6,329 bases of DNA from Lachnospiraceae bacterium UBA4348 (GCA_002394165.1 DGTA01000097.1:823-7151); one strand, 5' to 3'. Positions 1-5,753 are shown, counted from the first letter of the stretch. The notes: generated from the sequence alone by a model not told the origin. A program made the numbers and translations.

Positions 1-140
1 AGATGTGCATGCCCGGCGACAACGTTGAGATGACCATCGAGCTGATCCATCCGGTAGCTATGGAGCAGGGTCTTACCTTCGCTATCCGTGAAGGCGGACG
101 TACCGTAGGTTCAGGCCGTGTTACTTCCATCATCGAGTAA
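1..140 (+). CDS. tuf: Elongation factor Tu, C-terminal end (partial)
   Basis: This is the 3' end of an EF-Tu gene; the first complete codon is at position 3 and the TAA stop is at 138-140, giving 45 visible residues. EF-Tu is the cytoplasmic GTPase that brings aminoacyl-tRNA to the ribosome. The visible part belongs to beta-barrel domain III. It contains MPGDN, then the stretch ELIHPVAMEQGLTFAIREGG, then RTVGSGRVTSI, which is the nearly invariant end of bacterial EF-Tu (family knowledge). The GTPase domain lies outside the window. An intrinsic terminator begins about 30 bases after the stop, so this is probably the last gene of its transcript. Nothing looks broken. Confidence 0.97.
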   Translation, partial: MCMPGDNVEMTIELIHPVAMEQGLTFAIREGGRTVGSGRVTSIIE

Positions 141-171
141 TCGGGAAGTATTAACTGAAATCGTATAATAA

Positions 172-204
172 AGAGCTGCCGTACTTTTGTGCGGCGGCTT
201 TTTT
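172..204 (+). terminator. Intrinsic terminator after tuf
   Basis: Bases 172-184 can pair with 189-201 around a TTTT loop. The core is GCTGCCG against CGGCGGC, including G-T wobble pairs, and it runs into six T residues at 199-204. The position, about 30 bases after the EF-Tu stop, fits the end of the tuf transcript. No promoter is obvious between here and the amidase gene, so some read-through may feed that gene. Confidence 0.9.
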
Positions 205-238
205 GATTTGCCGGACGGAAAAGATGCCGTAAGCCGTT

Positions 239-253
239 AGGGAGGAAAGGGGG
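239..253 (+). promoter_or_regulatory. Purine-rich ribosome binding site of the amidase gene
   Basis: AGGGAGG (239-245) and GGGGG (249-253) lie before two in-frame ATG codons at 259 and 265. The double purine run leaves the choice of start open; the two alternatives differ by only two residues, and the signal peptide is intact in both. Confidence 0.6.
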
Positions 254-258
254 TCCGC

Positions 259-1098
259 ATGACCATGAAGAGGCTTTTGAAACGAAAAAGTTTTTGGCTG
301 TACGCCGTGATGCTCACCGTCATCTGTTCACTGACGGGTTTCGCCGGCGAAACCCTTTCCTGGGATCCGGACTGGCAATGGGCATCCAATTCGATGATAC
401 ACGATTCGGAGACGGTGTTATATCACGCGCCTGATCCGGACGGCATTGTCATCTGTGTCAACGCCGGTCACGGAACATCAGGAGGAGAATCGGTCCAGAC
501 GCTTTCACACCCCGACGGAACCGGGAAGGTAACGGGGGGAACCAACGCGGAGGGAGCAGCATACAGCATGGCCATCTCTTCGGGCATGCAGTTCCTCGAC
601 GGGACCGCGGAGCGGGACGCCAATCTCCAGGCTGCGATGATCCTGAAGGAGAAGCTGCTGGAAAATGGTTATGACGTGCTGATGATCCGGGAGAGCGAGG
701 ATGTGCGCCTCGACAATATCGCCCGGGTATGCTTTGCCAACGCCTATGCGGATGCTCATCTGGCCCTTCACTACGATTCGACCGATTTCGACAAGGGCTT
801 CTATTATATGGGCGTGCCGTCGGTTGAATCTTATCGTTCCATGTATCCGGTCAGCGAGTTCTGGCCATGGCACGAAGCACTGGGACAGGCTCTGGTCGGA
901 GCCGTTCAGCGGCACGGACTGAAGGTGTTTGAAGGCGGCCGGCTGGAGACGGATCTGACCCAGACCTCGTATTCCACGATCCCGTCCGTCGATATCGAAC
1001 TGGGGGATAAGGCATCGGATCATTCGGCGGCGGCCCAGGAGCTTATCGCAGACGCGATCGTGGACGGATTGAATGATTTCTTCGCTGACAGAAGGTGA
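259..1098 (+). CDS. Secreted zinc N-acetylmuramoyl-L-alanine amidase (Amidase_3 family)
   Basis: The 279-residue product is a predicted peptidoglycan hydrolase that cleaves the amide bond between N-acetylmuramic acid and the stem peptide outside the membrane. A basic N-terminus and hydrophobic segment (residues 14-29) form a signal peptide, with likely cleavage after GFA (A29). The Amidase_3 layout is visible in order: VNAGHG with Zn ligand H71, TAERDANL with Zn ligand E118, the following helix and NGYDVLMIRES strand, ADAHLALHYD with Zn ligand H171, and PSVDIELG with catalytic E247. All key residues are present. The H71-E118 gap is about 47 residues, longer than in simple family members, because of a Gly/Ser/Thr-rich insert. 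There is no SPOR, SH3 or LysM wall-binding domain. A G-rich Shine-Dalgarno region (AGGGAGG 239-245, GGGGG 249-253) precedes ATG 259; ATG 265 is also possible. Substrate bond specificity is inferred from the family only. Confidence 0.92.
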   Translation: MTMKRLLKRKSFWLYAVMLTVICSLTGFAGETLSWDPDWQWASNSMIHDSETVLYHAPDPDGIVICVNAGHGTSGGESVQTLSHPDGTGKVTGGTNAEGAAYSMAISSGMQFLDGTAERDANLQAAMILKEKLLENGYDVLMIRESEDVRLDNIARVCFANAYADAHLALHYDSTDFDKGFYYMGVPSVESYRSMYPVSEFWPWHEALGQALVGAVQRHGLKVFEGGRLETDLTQTSYSTIPSVDIELGDKASDHSAAAQELIADAIVDGLNDFFADRR

Positions 1099-1123
1099 CA
1101 AATACGCGCAACACTCTTATAAT
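1095..1123 (+). promoter_or_regulatory. Sigma-A type promoter for the beta-propeller gene
   Basis: GTGACA (1095-1100, 5 of 6 matches to TTGACA) is followed by exactly 17 bases and a perfect TATAAT (1118-1123). The -35 box overlaps the amidase stop codon. Initiation is expected near 1130, about 42 bases before the ATG at 1172. There is no terminator between the amidase and this promoter, so the downstream genes may also be reached by read-through. Confidence 0.8.
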
Positions 1124-1148
1124 AACAGTTGGAGTGTTATGAACTGTT
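1110..1148. repeat. Two interlocked inverted repeats over the promoter (candidate operator)
   Basis: AACACTC (1110-1116) is the exact reverse complement of GAGTGTT (1132-1138), and AACAGTT (1124-1130) is the exact reverse complement of AACTGTT (1142-1148). The pairs interlock, and the first one brackets the -10 box. RNA starting near 1130 would lack most of both left arms, so a DNA-binding operator is a better reading than an RNA hairpin. Arms of 7 bp could still arise by chance, and no regulator gene lies nearby. Confidence 0.4.
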
Positions 1149-1157
1149 TGTTCGGGG

Positions 1158-1163
1158 GCGGAG
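1158..1163 (+). promoter_or_regulatory. Ribosome binding site fixing the propeller start at 1172
   Basis: GCGGAG lies 8 bases before ATG 1172 and downstream of the promoter at 1095-1123. This supports 1172 over the in-frame ATG 1073 inside the amidase gene and ATG 1139, which is only about nine bases from the predicted transcript start. Confidence 0.6.
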
Positions 1164-1171
1164 TCATAAAA

Positions 1172-2965
1172 ATGGAAAAGAAGAGGCAGATTCAAAAAAG
1201 AAGACGCAGAGGAAAAATAAAACCGCCACATCAGGTGAGGCAGGAGCAGATCCTGATCCGGCTCGGGATCGGACTGGCGGCCCTTCTGGTGCTGATCGGG
1301 CTGATCACCCTGATCGTGCGGCTGCTTGGCCGTCCGAAGAAAAAGGCGCCGGTGGCCGAGCAGCCTGTCACGGAGGAGCTTGTGGAGGAGACCGAGGCGC
1401 TTATCGACGGGAAGCCCATCCCGCAGAAGGTCGCGTTTAATCCCCATGCGGTGACCAGGACTGAGCCCGATGTGATGATGAACTATACCAATATCAGTGT
1501 CAATGAACAGGTCCTCGAGAACAATGCCGATTACAAAGCCTGGTATGACTTTGATTTCGGAGGAGACGGCACCTATTCGGACGTTGACGGCATCATCACC
1601 TTCCGCGGAAACAACTTCCGCTGCAGGCCCCAGTGGGGAACGGCGGACATGACCCAGAATAAACTGGAGACCCTGTACAGCCTCCAGACCGGGAGCCTCG
1701 GCTACGGCGACGCCGTCTGGACCGGCAGCGGCTGGACGGGACAGCCCCTGATGGAGCGCTGGCCCAAGAGCATGCGCGCCCATATGAACATGTATGACTG
1801 GGCCAAACAGAAGGATGACCTGATGGAGGTGATCTATGCCTGCATGGACGGGTACATCTACTTCTTTGAGCTGGAGACCGGCGAAAAGACCCGCGACCCG
1901 ATGTATGTGGGCTGGACGTTCAAAGGCGCAGGCGCCCTGGATCCCAGAGGATACCCGATCCTCTATGTGGGTTCCGGATACAACAGCGACAGCGGTATCT
2001 CCCGTGTCTTCATCATCAACCTGCTGGACTGCTCGGTCATGTACACCTTCGGGAATGCCGATCCCTTCTCCTTAAGGGGCCAGCTCAGCTTCTTCGATTC
2101 ATCGGCTCTCGTGGATGCGCAGTCGGATACCCTCATCTATCCGGGCGAAAACGGGATCCTGTATCTCATTCACCTGAACACAAAGTACGATGAGGCCGCC
2201 GGAACCGTTTCGATCGATCCTGACCAGACCGTCAGGTGGCGTTACTGGGGATTCCGCTCGAGCGCAGAGAATTTCTGGGTCGGCATGGAAGACAGCGCGG
2301 CCATCTACGAGCACTATATGTTCATCGCGGACAACGGCGGTCATATGATGTGCCTTGACCTGAATACCCTGCAGCTGGTGTGGGTGCAGGATATCCTCGA
2401 CGACTCGAACTCCACCCCGGTCCTTTCCGTGGAGAACGATCATCTGTATCTGTATGTTAGCACGTCCTTCCGGCTCGGCTGGCGAAGCAGCTCTACGGCC
2501 ACGGTCCCGGTCTTCAAGATCGATGCCGAGACCGGCGAGATCATCTGGCAGACAGATTATACCTGTTCAACGGATGACGGCGTCTCAGGCGGCGTGCAGT
2601 CTACGATCGCGCTGGGCGAGAACAGCCTGGAGGATTACATTTACGTAACCGTGGCCAAAACGGGATCCGATCCCTATAACGGCGTGCTGGCCTGCCTTGA
2701 CAAGCGCACCGGCGCCAGGTACTGGGAGCATGAGACGTACTACGCATGGTCTTCGCCGGTCTGTGTGTACACTCCGACAGGAGAGGGCAGGGTCATCTAC
2801 TTCAACTGTGCGGGCAACATGTATCTGATGGACGGCGTTACCGGCAAGGAGCTGGACAAGCTCTCGATCAGCGAAGGGGCGATCGAGGCTTCCCCGGCCG
2901 TCTACAATGATTATGTGGTGATCGGAACCAGGGACTGCCACATCTGGGGGATCAGGATCAAGTAA
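1172..2965 (+). CDS. Membrane-anchored PQQ-like beta-propeller protein
   Basis: The 597-residue product has a very basic cytoplasmic N-terminus (residues 1-26), one membrane segment (about 27-52), a short basic then Glu-rich linker, and a large extracellular domain. That domain carries blade motifs of the PQQ-like/BamB type, in which a short hydrophobic strand leads to an L-D-x-x-T-G-E/K turn and then an aromatic strand. They are near residues 227 (FELETGEKT), 278, 328, 390 (CLDLNTLQLVW), 445 (KIDAETGEIIW), 504 (CLDKRTGARYW), 548 (MDGVTGKEL) and a final half blade at 589. This suggests a 7- or 8-bladed closed propeller. Such folds usually serve as protein-binding scaffolds; nothing shows that PQQ is bound. 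The frame stays open back to ATG 1073, but that overlaps the amidase gene and lies before the promoter. ATG 1172 is preferred because GCGGAG (1158-1163) sits 8 bases upstream. Exact function is unknown. Confidence 0.88.
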   Translation: MEKKRQIQKRRRRGKIKPPHQVRQEQILIRLGIGLAALLVLIGLITLIVRLLGRPKKKAPVAEQPVTEELVEETEALIDGKPIPQKVAFNPHAVTRTEPDVMMNYTNISVNEQVLENNADYKAWYDFDFGGDGTYSDVDGIITFRGNNFRCRPQWGTADMTQNKLETLYSLQTGSLGYGDAVWTGSGWTGQPLMERWPKSMRAHMNMYDWAKQKDDLMEVIYACMDGYIYFFELETGEKTRDPMYVGWTFKGAGALDPRGYPILYVGSGYNSDSGISRVFIINLLDCSVMYTFGNADPFSLRGQLSFFDSSALVDAQSDTLIYPGENGILYLIHLNTKYDEAAGTVSIDPDQTVRWRYWGFRSSAENFWVGMEDSAAIYEHYMFIADNGGHMMCLDLNTLQLVWVQDILDDSNSTPVLSVENDHLYLYVSTSFRLGWRSSSTATVPVFKIDAETGEIIWQTDYTCSTDDGVSGGVQSTIALGENSLEDYIYVTVAKTGSDPYNGVLACLDKRTGARYWEHETYYAWSSPVCVYTPTGEGRVIYFNCAGNMYLMDGVTGKELDKLSISEGAIEASPAVYNDYVVIGTRDCHIWGIRIK

Positions 2966-2971
2966 ATAGTT

Positions 2972-3796
2972 ATGATCAGAAAGATAAAGATGTTATTTAC
3001 ACGCAGATCTTTCGGGCAGACAGCCGCTCTGGCGGCGGCTGCCCTTTTTGCGCTGCTGTTTTCGGCGACGGAGGCGATGGCTGCCTGGTATGGGGATGAT
3101 CCCGCGGTGTTCATTCTGGAAAAGATGGAGAACAACTGCTTTGCGAGTCTGTGGGAAGATGAGGACGCGGCCTTTTTCGGAGAGGTGCCGGATGTGGATT
3201 TTGCTGTCCTGAGCCTGCGATTCGATGAAAAAGAGCGCATCTGGGGCGGAGACTATGAGATCACGGACAATGAGGTGACGATCACCGATGCCGTCACAGG
3301 GGAACAGGTCAGCTTCTTTGTCGGACATGACGAGGAGAGTCCCTTCGTGATCACCATCCCGGCCGGGACGGCGGGGGCGGAGGAAACGCAGGATTTCGCC
3401 ATGTGGGCAGCTCCCGCTGAACTGCTCGCCGCGGCCGCGGAGCGCAGCGAAGACTACCGGGACCTGCCGATGGCTTCGCACCGGGACCTTCCCGGCTTCG
3501 AGATCCTCTCCCTTTACAGGGAGTACCCGCTCTATGTCCTGTTGTCTTTTATTGATCAGGCATGGGAACGCCGGGAGAGCAACGGGGCGGACTTTGTCTA
3601 CGCCCTGAGCGAAAACCGGGAATTTGCCTGCAAGATCGAGATGGATCCGGAGGGCACGGTCACCGTCCGGGCCGGTCTTACCCGGTCGATCACGAAGCCG
3701 GAGGGCATGATGCTGAAGACAGACGCCCTTATTCCGGGCCAGCTCATGCTCTACACGGACAGCTATATCGATTACATCACAGGGGCCTATGAGTGA
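2972..3796 (+). CDS. Secreted protein of unknown function with Tat-like signal peptide
   Basis: I do not recognise the family of this 274-residue product. The N-terminus is an export signal: basic residues, then TRRSFGQ (residues 10-16), a long Ala/Leu-rich core (17-33) and a probable signal peptidase site after AMA (residue 37). TRRSFGQ resembles the twin-arginine consensus S/T-R-R-x-F-L-K, although the last two positions differ. The mature part is acidic, has no further membrane segment, and alternates beta-like stretches (78-84, 113-117, 123-130, 228-234) with an Ala-rich helix (148-160). A near-repeat, YRDLPMAS then HRDLPGFE, occurs at 162-177. No catalytic motif is apparent. The gene starts 6 bp after the propeller stop, and its Shine-Dalgarno is weak (AGGA 2954-2957, 14 bases away), which points to translational coupling. 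ATG 2990 is an alternative start that still keeps the RR motif. Confidence 0.82.
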   Translation: MIRKIKMLFTRRSFGQTAALAAAALFALLFSATEAMAAWYGDDPAVFILEKMENNCFASLWEDEDAAFFGEVPDVDFAVLSLRFDEKERIWGGDYEITDNEVTITDAVTGEQVSFFVGHDEESPFVITIPAGTAGAEETQDFAMWAAPAELLAAAAERSEDYRDLPMASHRDLPGFEILSLYREYPLYVLLSFIDQAWERRESNGADFVYALSENREFACKIEMDPEGTVTVRAGLTRSITKPEGMMLKTDALIPGQLMLYTDSYIDYITGAYE

Positions 3797-3805
3797 AAAC
3801 AGGTA

Positions 3806-3834
3806 TTGGCGCTCCTTAAAACCTGTGCTATAAT
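3806..3834 (+). promoter_or_regulatory. Sigma-A promoter with extended -10 for the C39-like peptidase gene
   Basis: TTGGCG (3806-3811) is separated by 17 bases from a perfect TATAAT (3829-3834), which is preceded by TGC, an extended -10 (TGN) element. The transcript should start near 3841. That makes ATG 3844 nearly leaderless and favours ATG 3880 as the start. ACAGGT (3799-3804) and its reverse complement ACCTGT (3821-3826) flank the -35 region, but arms of 6 bp are weak evidence for an operator. Confidence 0.8.
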
Positions 3835-3879
3835 GCTCTGTAAATGCCAACTCCTTCCTTAACAGGATTTATATATATT

Positions 3880-4839
3880 ATGAGAAAAGACAAGGGGGAT
3901 CTTTATGATGATGAGACGGTGGAAAGACGCCGGCTCTACCTCAGGCGCGATGAAGAAGGCGGTGAGGACGAATATCTGAGGATCCAGAACAGAAGAAAAA
4001 GATATCCTAAAAAGAAGATCAATCCCAAGGCAGTCATGATAATGGTCACGATCCTGGCGGCGATGGCACTTTTTATTGTCATCTGGCAGGAGAGCAAGCC
4101 CGTTATCGATGACCTGGTGCTCAGGATCTACGGAGCTCCTGAGAGCATTCGGGAGTTTGTCGTCAAATATCCCGAAGCCAGAGAGTATGTCAGGGACTAT
4201 CGCCGATACAAAGACAATACGCTTTCCGTGAGCGTTGCCGGTGAGGTGGAAGAGGGGACGATCCCTCTGTTTATCCAGTGGGATCCCCGCTGGGGATACC
4301 GTACCTACGGCAGTGATTATTTCGGCATCACCGGATGCGGGCCGACAAGCCTGTCCATGGTGGTCTGCGGCCTGACCGGCCAGACACAGTACGATCCGTT
4401 CACCGTCTCCGAGTGGGCGATGAAAAAGGGCTATTATGTGGATGGGGTCGGTTCGAGCTGGGATATGATGGAAAGCGGCGCGAAGGAGCTTGGCCTTAAG
4501 GTTGATGCTCTCGGGGATGATATCGACCGGATGGTCGATGCGCTCGAAAAGGGCAAGTGTGTCATCTGCTCAGTTTCTGAGGGTGACTTTACCTACGTGG
4601 GTCATTTCATCGTATTGACGAGTATCGATAATGACGGCAGGATCCATCTCAACGATCCCAACAGCCGCATGAACAGCTCGCGCGCATGGTCGCTCGGGCG
4701 CCTGAGAAAGCAGATCGTCAGCATGTGGGCTTATGAGAAAGCCCCGGGAGCCGGGAAAAAGAAAGCCGGCAAAGACGACAGAAGTTCTGAGCCTGAAAGC
4801 GAGGAGCTTTCGGAGACAGAGACAGAGAAAATCGAATAA
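3880..4839 (+). CDS. Membrane-anchored C39-like (papain-fold) cysteine peptidase
   Basis: The 319-residue product has a highly charged cytoplasmic N-terminus (1-49), one membrane helix (about 51-69), a linker, and an extracellular Peptidase_C39_2-type domain (about 128-287). Active-site positions are recognisable: Q133 in FIQWDPRWG (oxyanion hole), the nucleophile C153 in GITGCGPTSLSMV, H242 in VGHFIVL, and D259 in HLNDPNS. The C-terminal 30 residues are low-complexity Lys/Ser/Glu. There is no ABC transporter part, so it is not a bacteriocin exporter protease; the substrate is unknown, with a wall or secreted peptide most likely. The frame is open from ATG 3844, but the promoter predicts a transcript start near 3841. 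ATG 3880, with AGGA (3864-3867) 12 bases upstream, is therefore the better start, though its ribosome site is weak. The gene has its own promoter and ends about 8 bases before the ZTP aptamer. Confidence 0.88.
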   Translation: MRKDKGDLYDDETVERRRLYLRRDEEGGEDEYLRIQNRRKRYPKKKINPKAVMIMVTILAAMALFIVIWQESKPVIDDLVLRIYGAPESIREFVVKYPEAREYVRDYRRYKDNTLSVSVAGEVEEGTIPLFIQWDPRWGYRTYGSDYFGITGCGPTSLSMVVCGLTGQTQYDPFTVSEWAMKKGYYVDGVGSSWDMMESGAKELGLKVDALGDDIDRMVDALEKGKCVICSVSEGDFTYVGHFIVLTSIDNDGRIHLNDPNSRMNSSRAWSLGRLRKQIVSMWAYEKAPGAGKKKAGKDDRSSEPESEELSETETEKIE

Positions 4840-4844
4840 AAGAG

Positions 4845-4946
4845 ATCTTTCATATGACTGACGGAAACGGCTCATCATGCCGGGCAGGTGAAACTGCAGG
4901 GGAGTATGATATAAGGATCAGGAAAGAAGGCCGACCGTCTGGGCAC
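4845..4946 (+). promoter_or_regulatory. ZTP (pfl-type) riboswitch aptamer
   Basis: The order of conserved parts matches the ZTP/ZMP aptamer. P1 is TCATA (4850-4854) with TATGA (4905-4909), and further outer pairs are possible to 4845/4918. The J1/2 strands are TGACTGACG (4855-4863, consensus UGACUGGCG) and GGGGAG (4899-4904, identical to consensus). P2 is GCAG/CTGC (4884-4887/4894-4897). After a linker comes CCGTCTGGGCA (4935-4945, consensus CCGCCUGGGCA), with a P3 of GCC (4930-4932) and GGC (4942-4944). The pseudoknot strands GACGG (4860-4864) and CCGTC (4935-4939) are perfectly complementary. The class senses Z nucleotide, the purine intermediate that accumulates when 10-formyl-tetrahydrofolate is short. 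The next genes encode the enzymes that consume it. An extra small hairpin (4868-4882) sits between J1/2 and P2. Consensus sequences are from memory. Confidence 0.92.
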
Positions 4947-4977
4947 AGTATTTTGTGCGGGCGGACTGGCCTTTTCT
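4927..4977 (+). terminator. Riboswitch expression platform: intrinsic terminator
   Basis: AAGGCC (4927-4932) pairs with GGCCTT (4968-4973), and CCGTCTG (4935-4941) pairs with CGGGCGG (4958-4964) with two wobbles. CAC/GTG closes the loop, with two bulged G residues, and the 3' side is TTTTCT. The 5' arm contains the aptamer's P3 and pseudoknot strand. Ligand-bound aptamer and terminator are therefore mutually exclusive, which predicts an ON switch: Z nucleotide present, read-through into the purine genes. It may also serve as the end of the upstream peptidase transcript. Confidence 0.88.
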
Positions 4978-5019
4978 ATATTAAAGACGCAGCCCAACCA
5001 AGTTTCGAGAGGAGAGAAC

Positions 5020-5733
5020 ATGAAAAAAAGAGCATTATCAGAGGCACTTTCAGCGGGGTCCTATCCTGGCCGGGGAATCGTGATCGGCAGGAGTGAGGAC
5101 GGTACGCAGGCGGTAACGGCCTACTTCATCATGGGCCGGAGCACAAACAGCCGCAACCGGATATTCGTGGAAGATGGCGAAGGGATCCGGACACAGGCAT
5201 TCGATCCGTCCAAGATGGTGGATCCGAGCCTGATCATCTACGCCCCGGTGCGTGTTCTGGATGAACATCTGATCGTGACAAACGGAGACCAGACCGATAC
5301 GATCTTCGAGGGGATCAAGAGCGGACTGACCTTTGAGCAGGCTCTGCGCAGCCGGGAGTTTGAGCCGGATGCACCCAACTACACGCCCAGGATCTCCGGC
5401 ATCCTTACTTTCGGGGAAGGTGATTTCTCCTATCAGATGTCCATCCTGAAATCTCTTGACGGCGATCCGGCCGTGTGCTGCCGGAATACGTTCTCCTATG
5501 ATAATCCGCCGGCAGGCGAGGGATGCTTTATCCACACCTATGCGCGCAATGAGGAGCCGCTGCCGAGCTTCGAGGGAGAACCGGAGAGGGTGACGATCGA
5601 GGGCGATATCGACAGCTTTACCAGCAGTGTCTGGGAGAGCCTCGATCCGGACAATAAAGTCTCCCTCTTTGTGCGCTTCACCGATCTTGCGTCCGGAAAG
5701 AGCGAGACCAGGATCGTAAACAAGAACCAGTAA
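5020..5733 (+). CDS. IMP cyclohydrolase (PurO-like, IMP_cyclohyd family)
   Basis: The 237-residue cytoplasmic protein is predicted to close the ring of FAICAR to form IMP, the last step of de novo purine synthesis. It resembles the stand-alone IMP cyclohydrolase family related to archaeal PurO rather than the MGS-like N-terminal domain of bacterial PurH. Recognisable conserved blocks are YPGRGIVIG (15-23), YFIMGRSTNSRNR (35-47), TNGDQTDTI (87-95), YTPRISG (121-127) and GEGCFIHTY (166-174). There is no signal peptide or membrane segment. AGGAG (5010-5014) lies 5 bases before ATG 5020. It follows the ZTP riboswitch terminator and precedes the AICAR formyltransferase by 24 bp with no terminator, so the two form one operon. 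The pairing of the two enzymes supports the assignment. The length is somewhat greater than the roughly 200 residues of archaeal PurO. Confidence 0.88.
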   Translation: MKKRALSEALSAGSYPGRGIVIGRSEDGTQAVTAYFIMGRSTNSRNRIFVEDGEGIRTQAFDPSKMVDPSLIIYAPVRVLDEHLIVTNGDQTDTIFEGIKSGLTFEQALRSREFEPDAPNYTPRISGILTFGEGDFSYQMSILKSLDGDPAVCCRNTFSYDNPPAGEGCFIHTYARNEEPLPSFEGEPERVTIEGDIDSFTSSVWESLDPDNKVSLFVRFTDLASGKSETRIVNKNQ

Positions 5734-5745
5734 AAGGGAAATCAT

Positions 5746-5753
5746 AAGGAGAG
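5746..5753 (+). promoter_or_regulatory. Strong ribosome binding site of the AICAR formyltransferase gene
   Basis: AAGGAGAG, with the AGGAG core at 5747-5751, lies 6 bases before ATG 5758. It fixes the start of a protein that begins directly with the transformylase domain and lacks the cyclohydrolase domain of PurH. Confidence 0.8.

Noticed and set aside
164..169. TATAAT just before the tuf terminator as a promoter for the amidase gene
   Set aside because: There is no good -35 box (TCGGGA at 141-146 matches 3 of 6), and RNA starting near 176 would still carry most of the terminator hairpin.
1073..1171. N-terminal extension of the propeller protein from ATG 1073
   Set aside because: It would overlap the amidase gene and begin before the predicted transcript start near 1130. 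The residues it adds have no signal character, and a proper ribosome site precedes ATG 1172.
1043..1783. Antisense open frame of 246 codons over the start of the propeller gene
   Set aside because: It is a shadow of a well-supported + strand gene and crosses the promoter gap. The product has no recognisable domain.
3457..3492. Imperfect direct repeat CCGGGACCTGCC / CCGGGACCTTCC with a 24-base step
   Set aside because: It is in frame and encodes the RDLP near-repeat in the unknown protein. There are only two copies with one mismatch, so it is probably a minor coding coincidence or old duplication.
2993..3850. Antisense open frame of 285 codons over the unknown secreted protein gene
   Set aside because: It is slightly longer than the + strand gene, but its product is rich in Arg and His with no motif, it runs through the downstream promoter, and it opposes all neighbours. 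The + strand frame has a clear signal peptide and operon-like spacing.
4953..4982. TTGTGC, 18 bases, TATATT as a promoter after the riboswitch terminator
   Set aside because: The -35 box matches poorly and lies inside the terminator hairpin. Such a promoter would bypass the riboswitch, which is otherwise perfectly placed to control these genes.
4854..5096. Short + strand open frame of 80 codons across the gap before the IMP cyclohydrolase
   Set aside because: It begins inside the riboswitch P1 stem, runs through the terminator and overlaps the cyclohydrolase gene out of frame. It has no ribosome site, and the RNA structure explains the sequence.
5050..5745. Antisense open frame of 231 codons over the IMP cyclohydrolase gene
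   Set aside because: The + strand frame has conserved IMP cyclohydrolase motifs and a good ribosome site; the antisense frame has neither.
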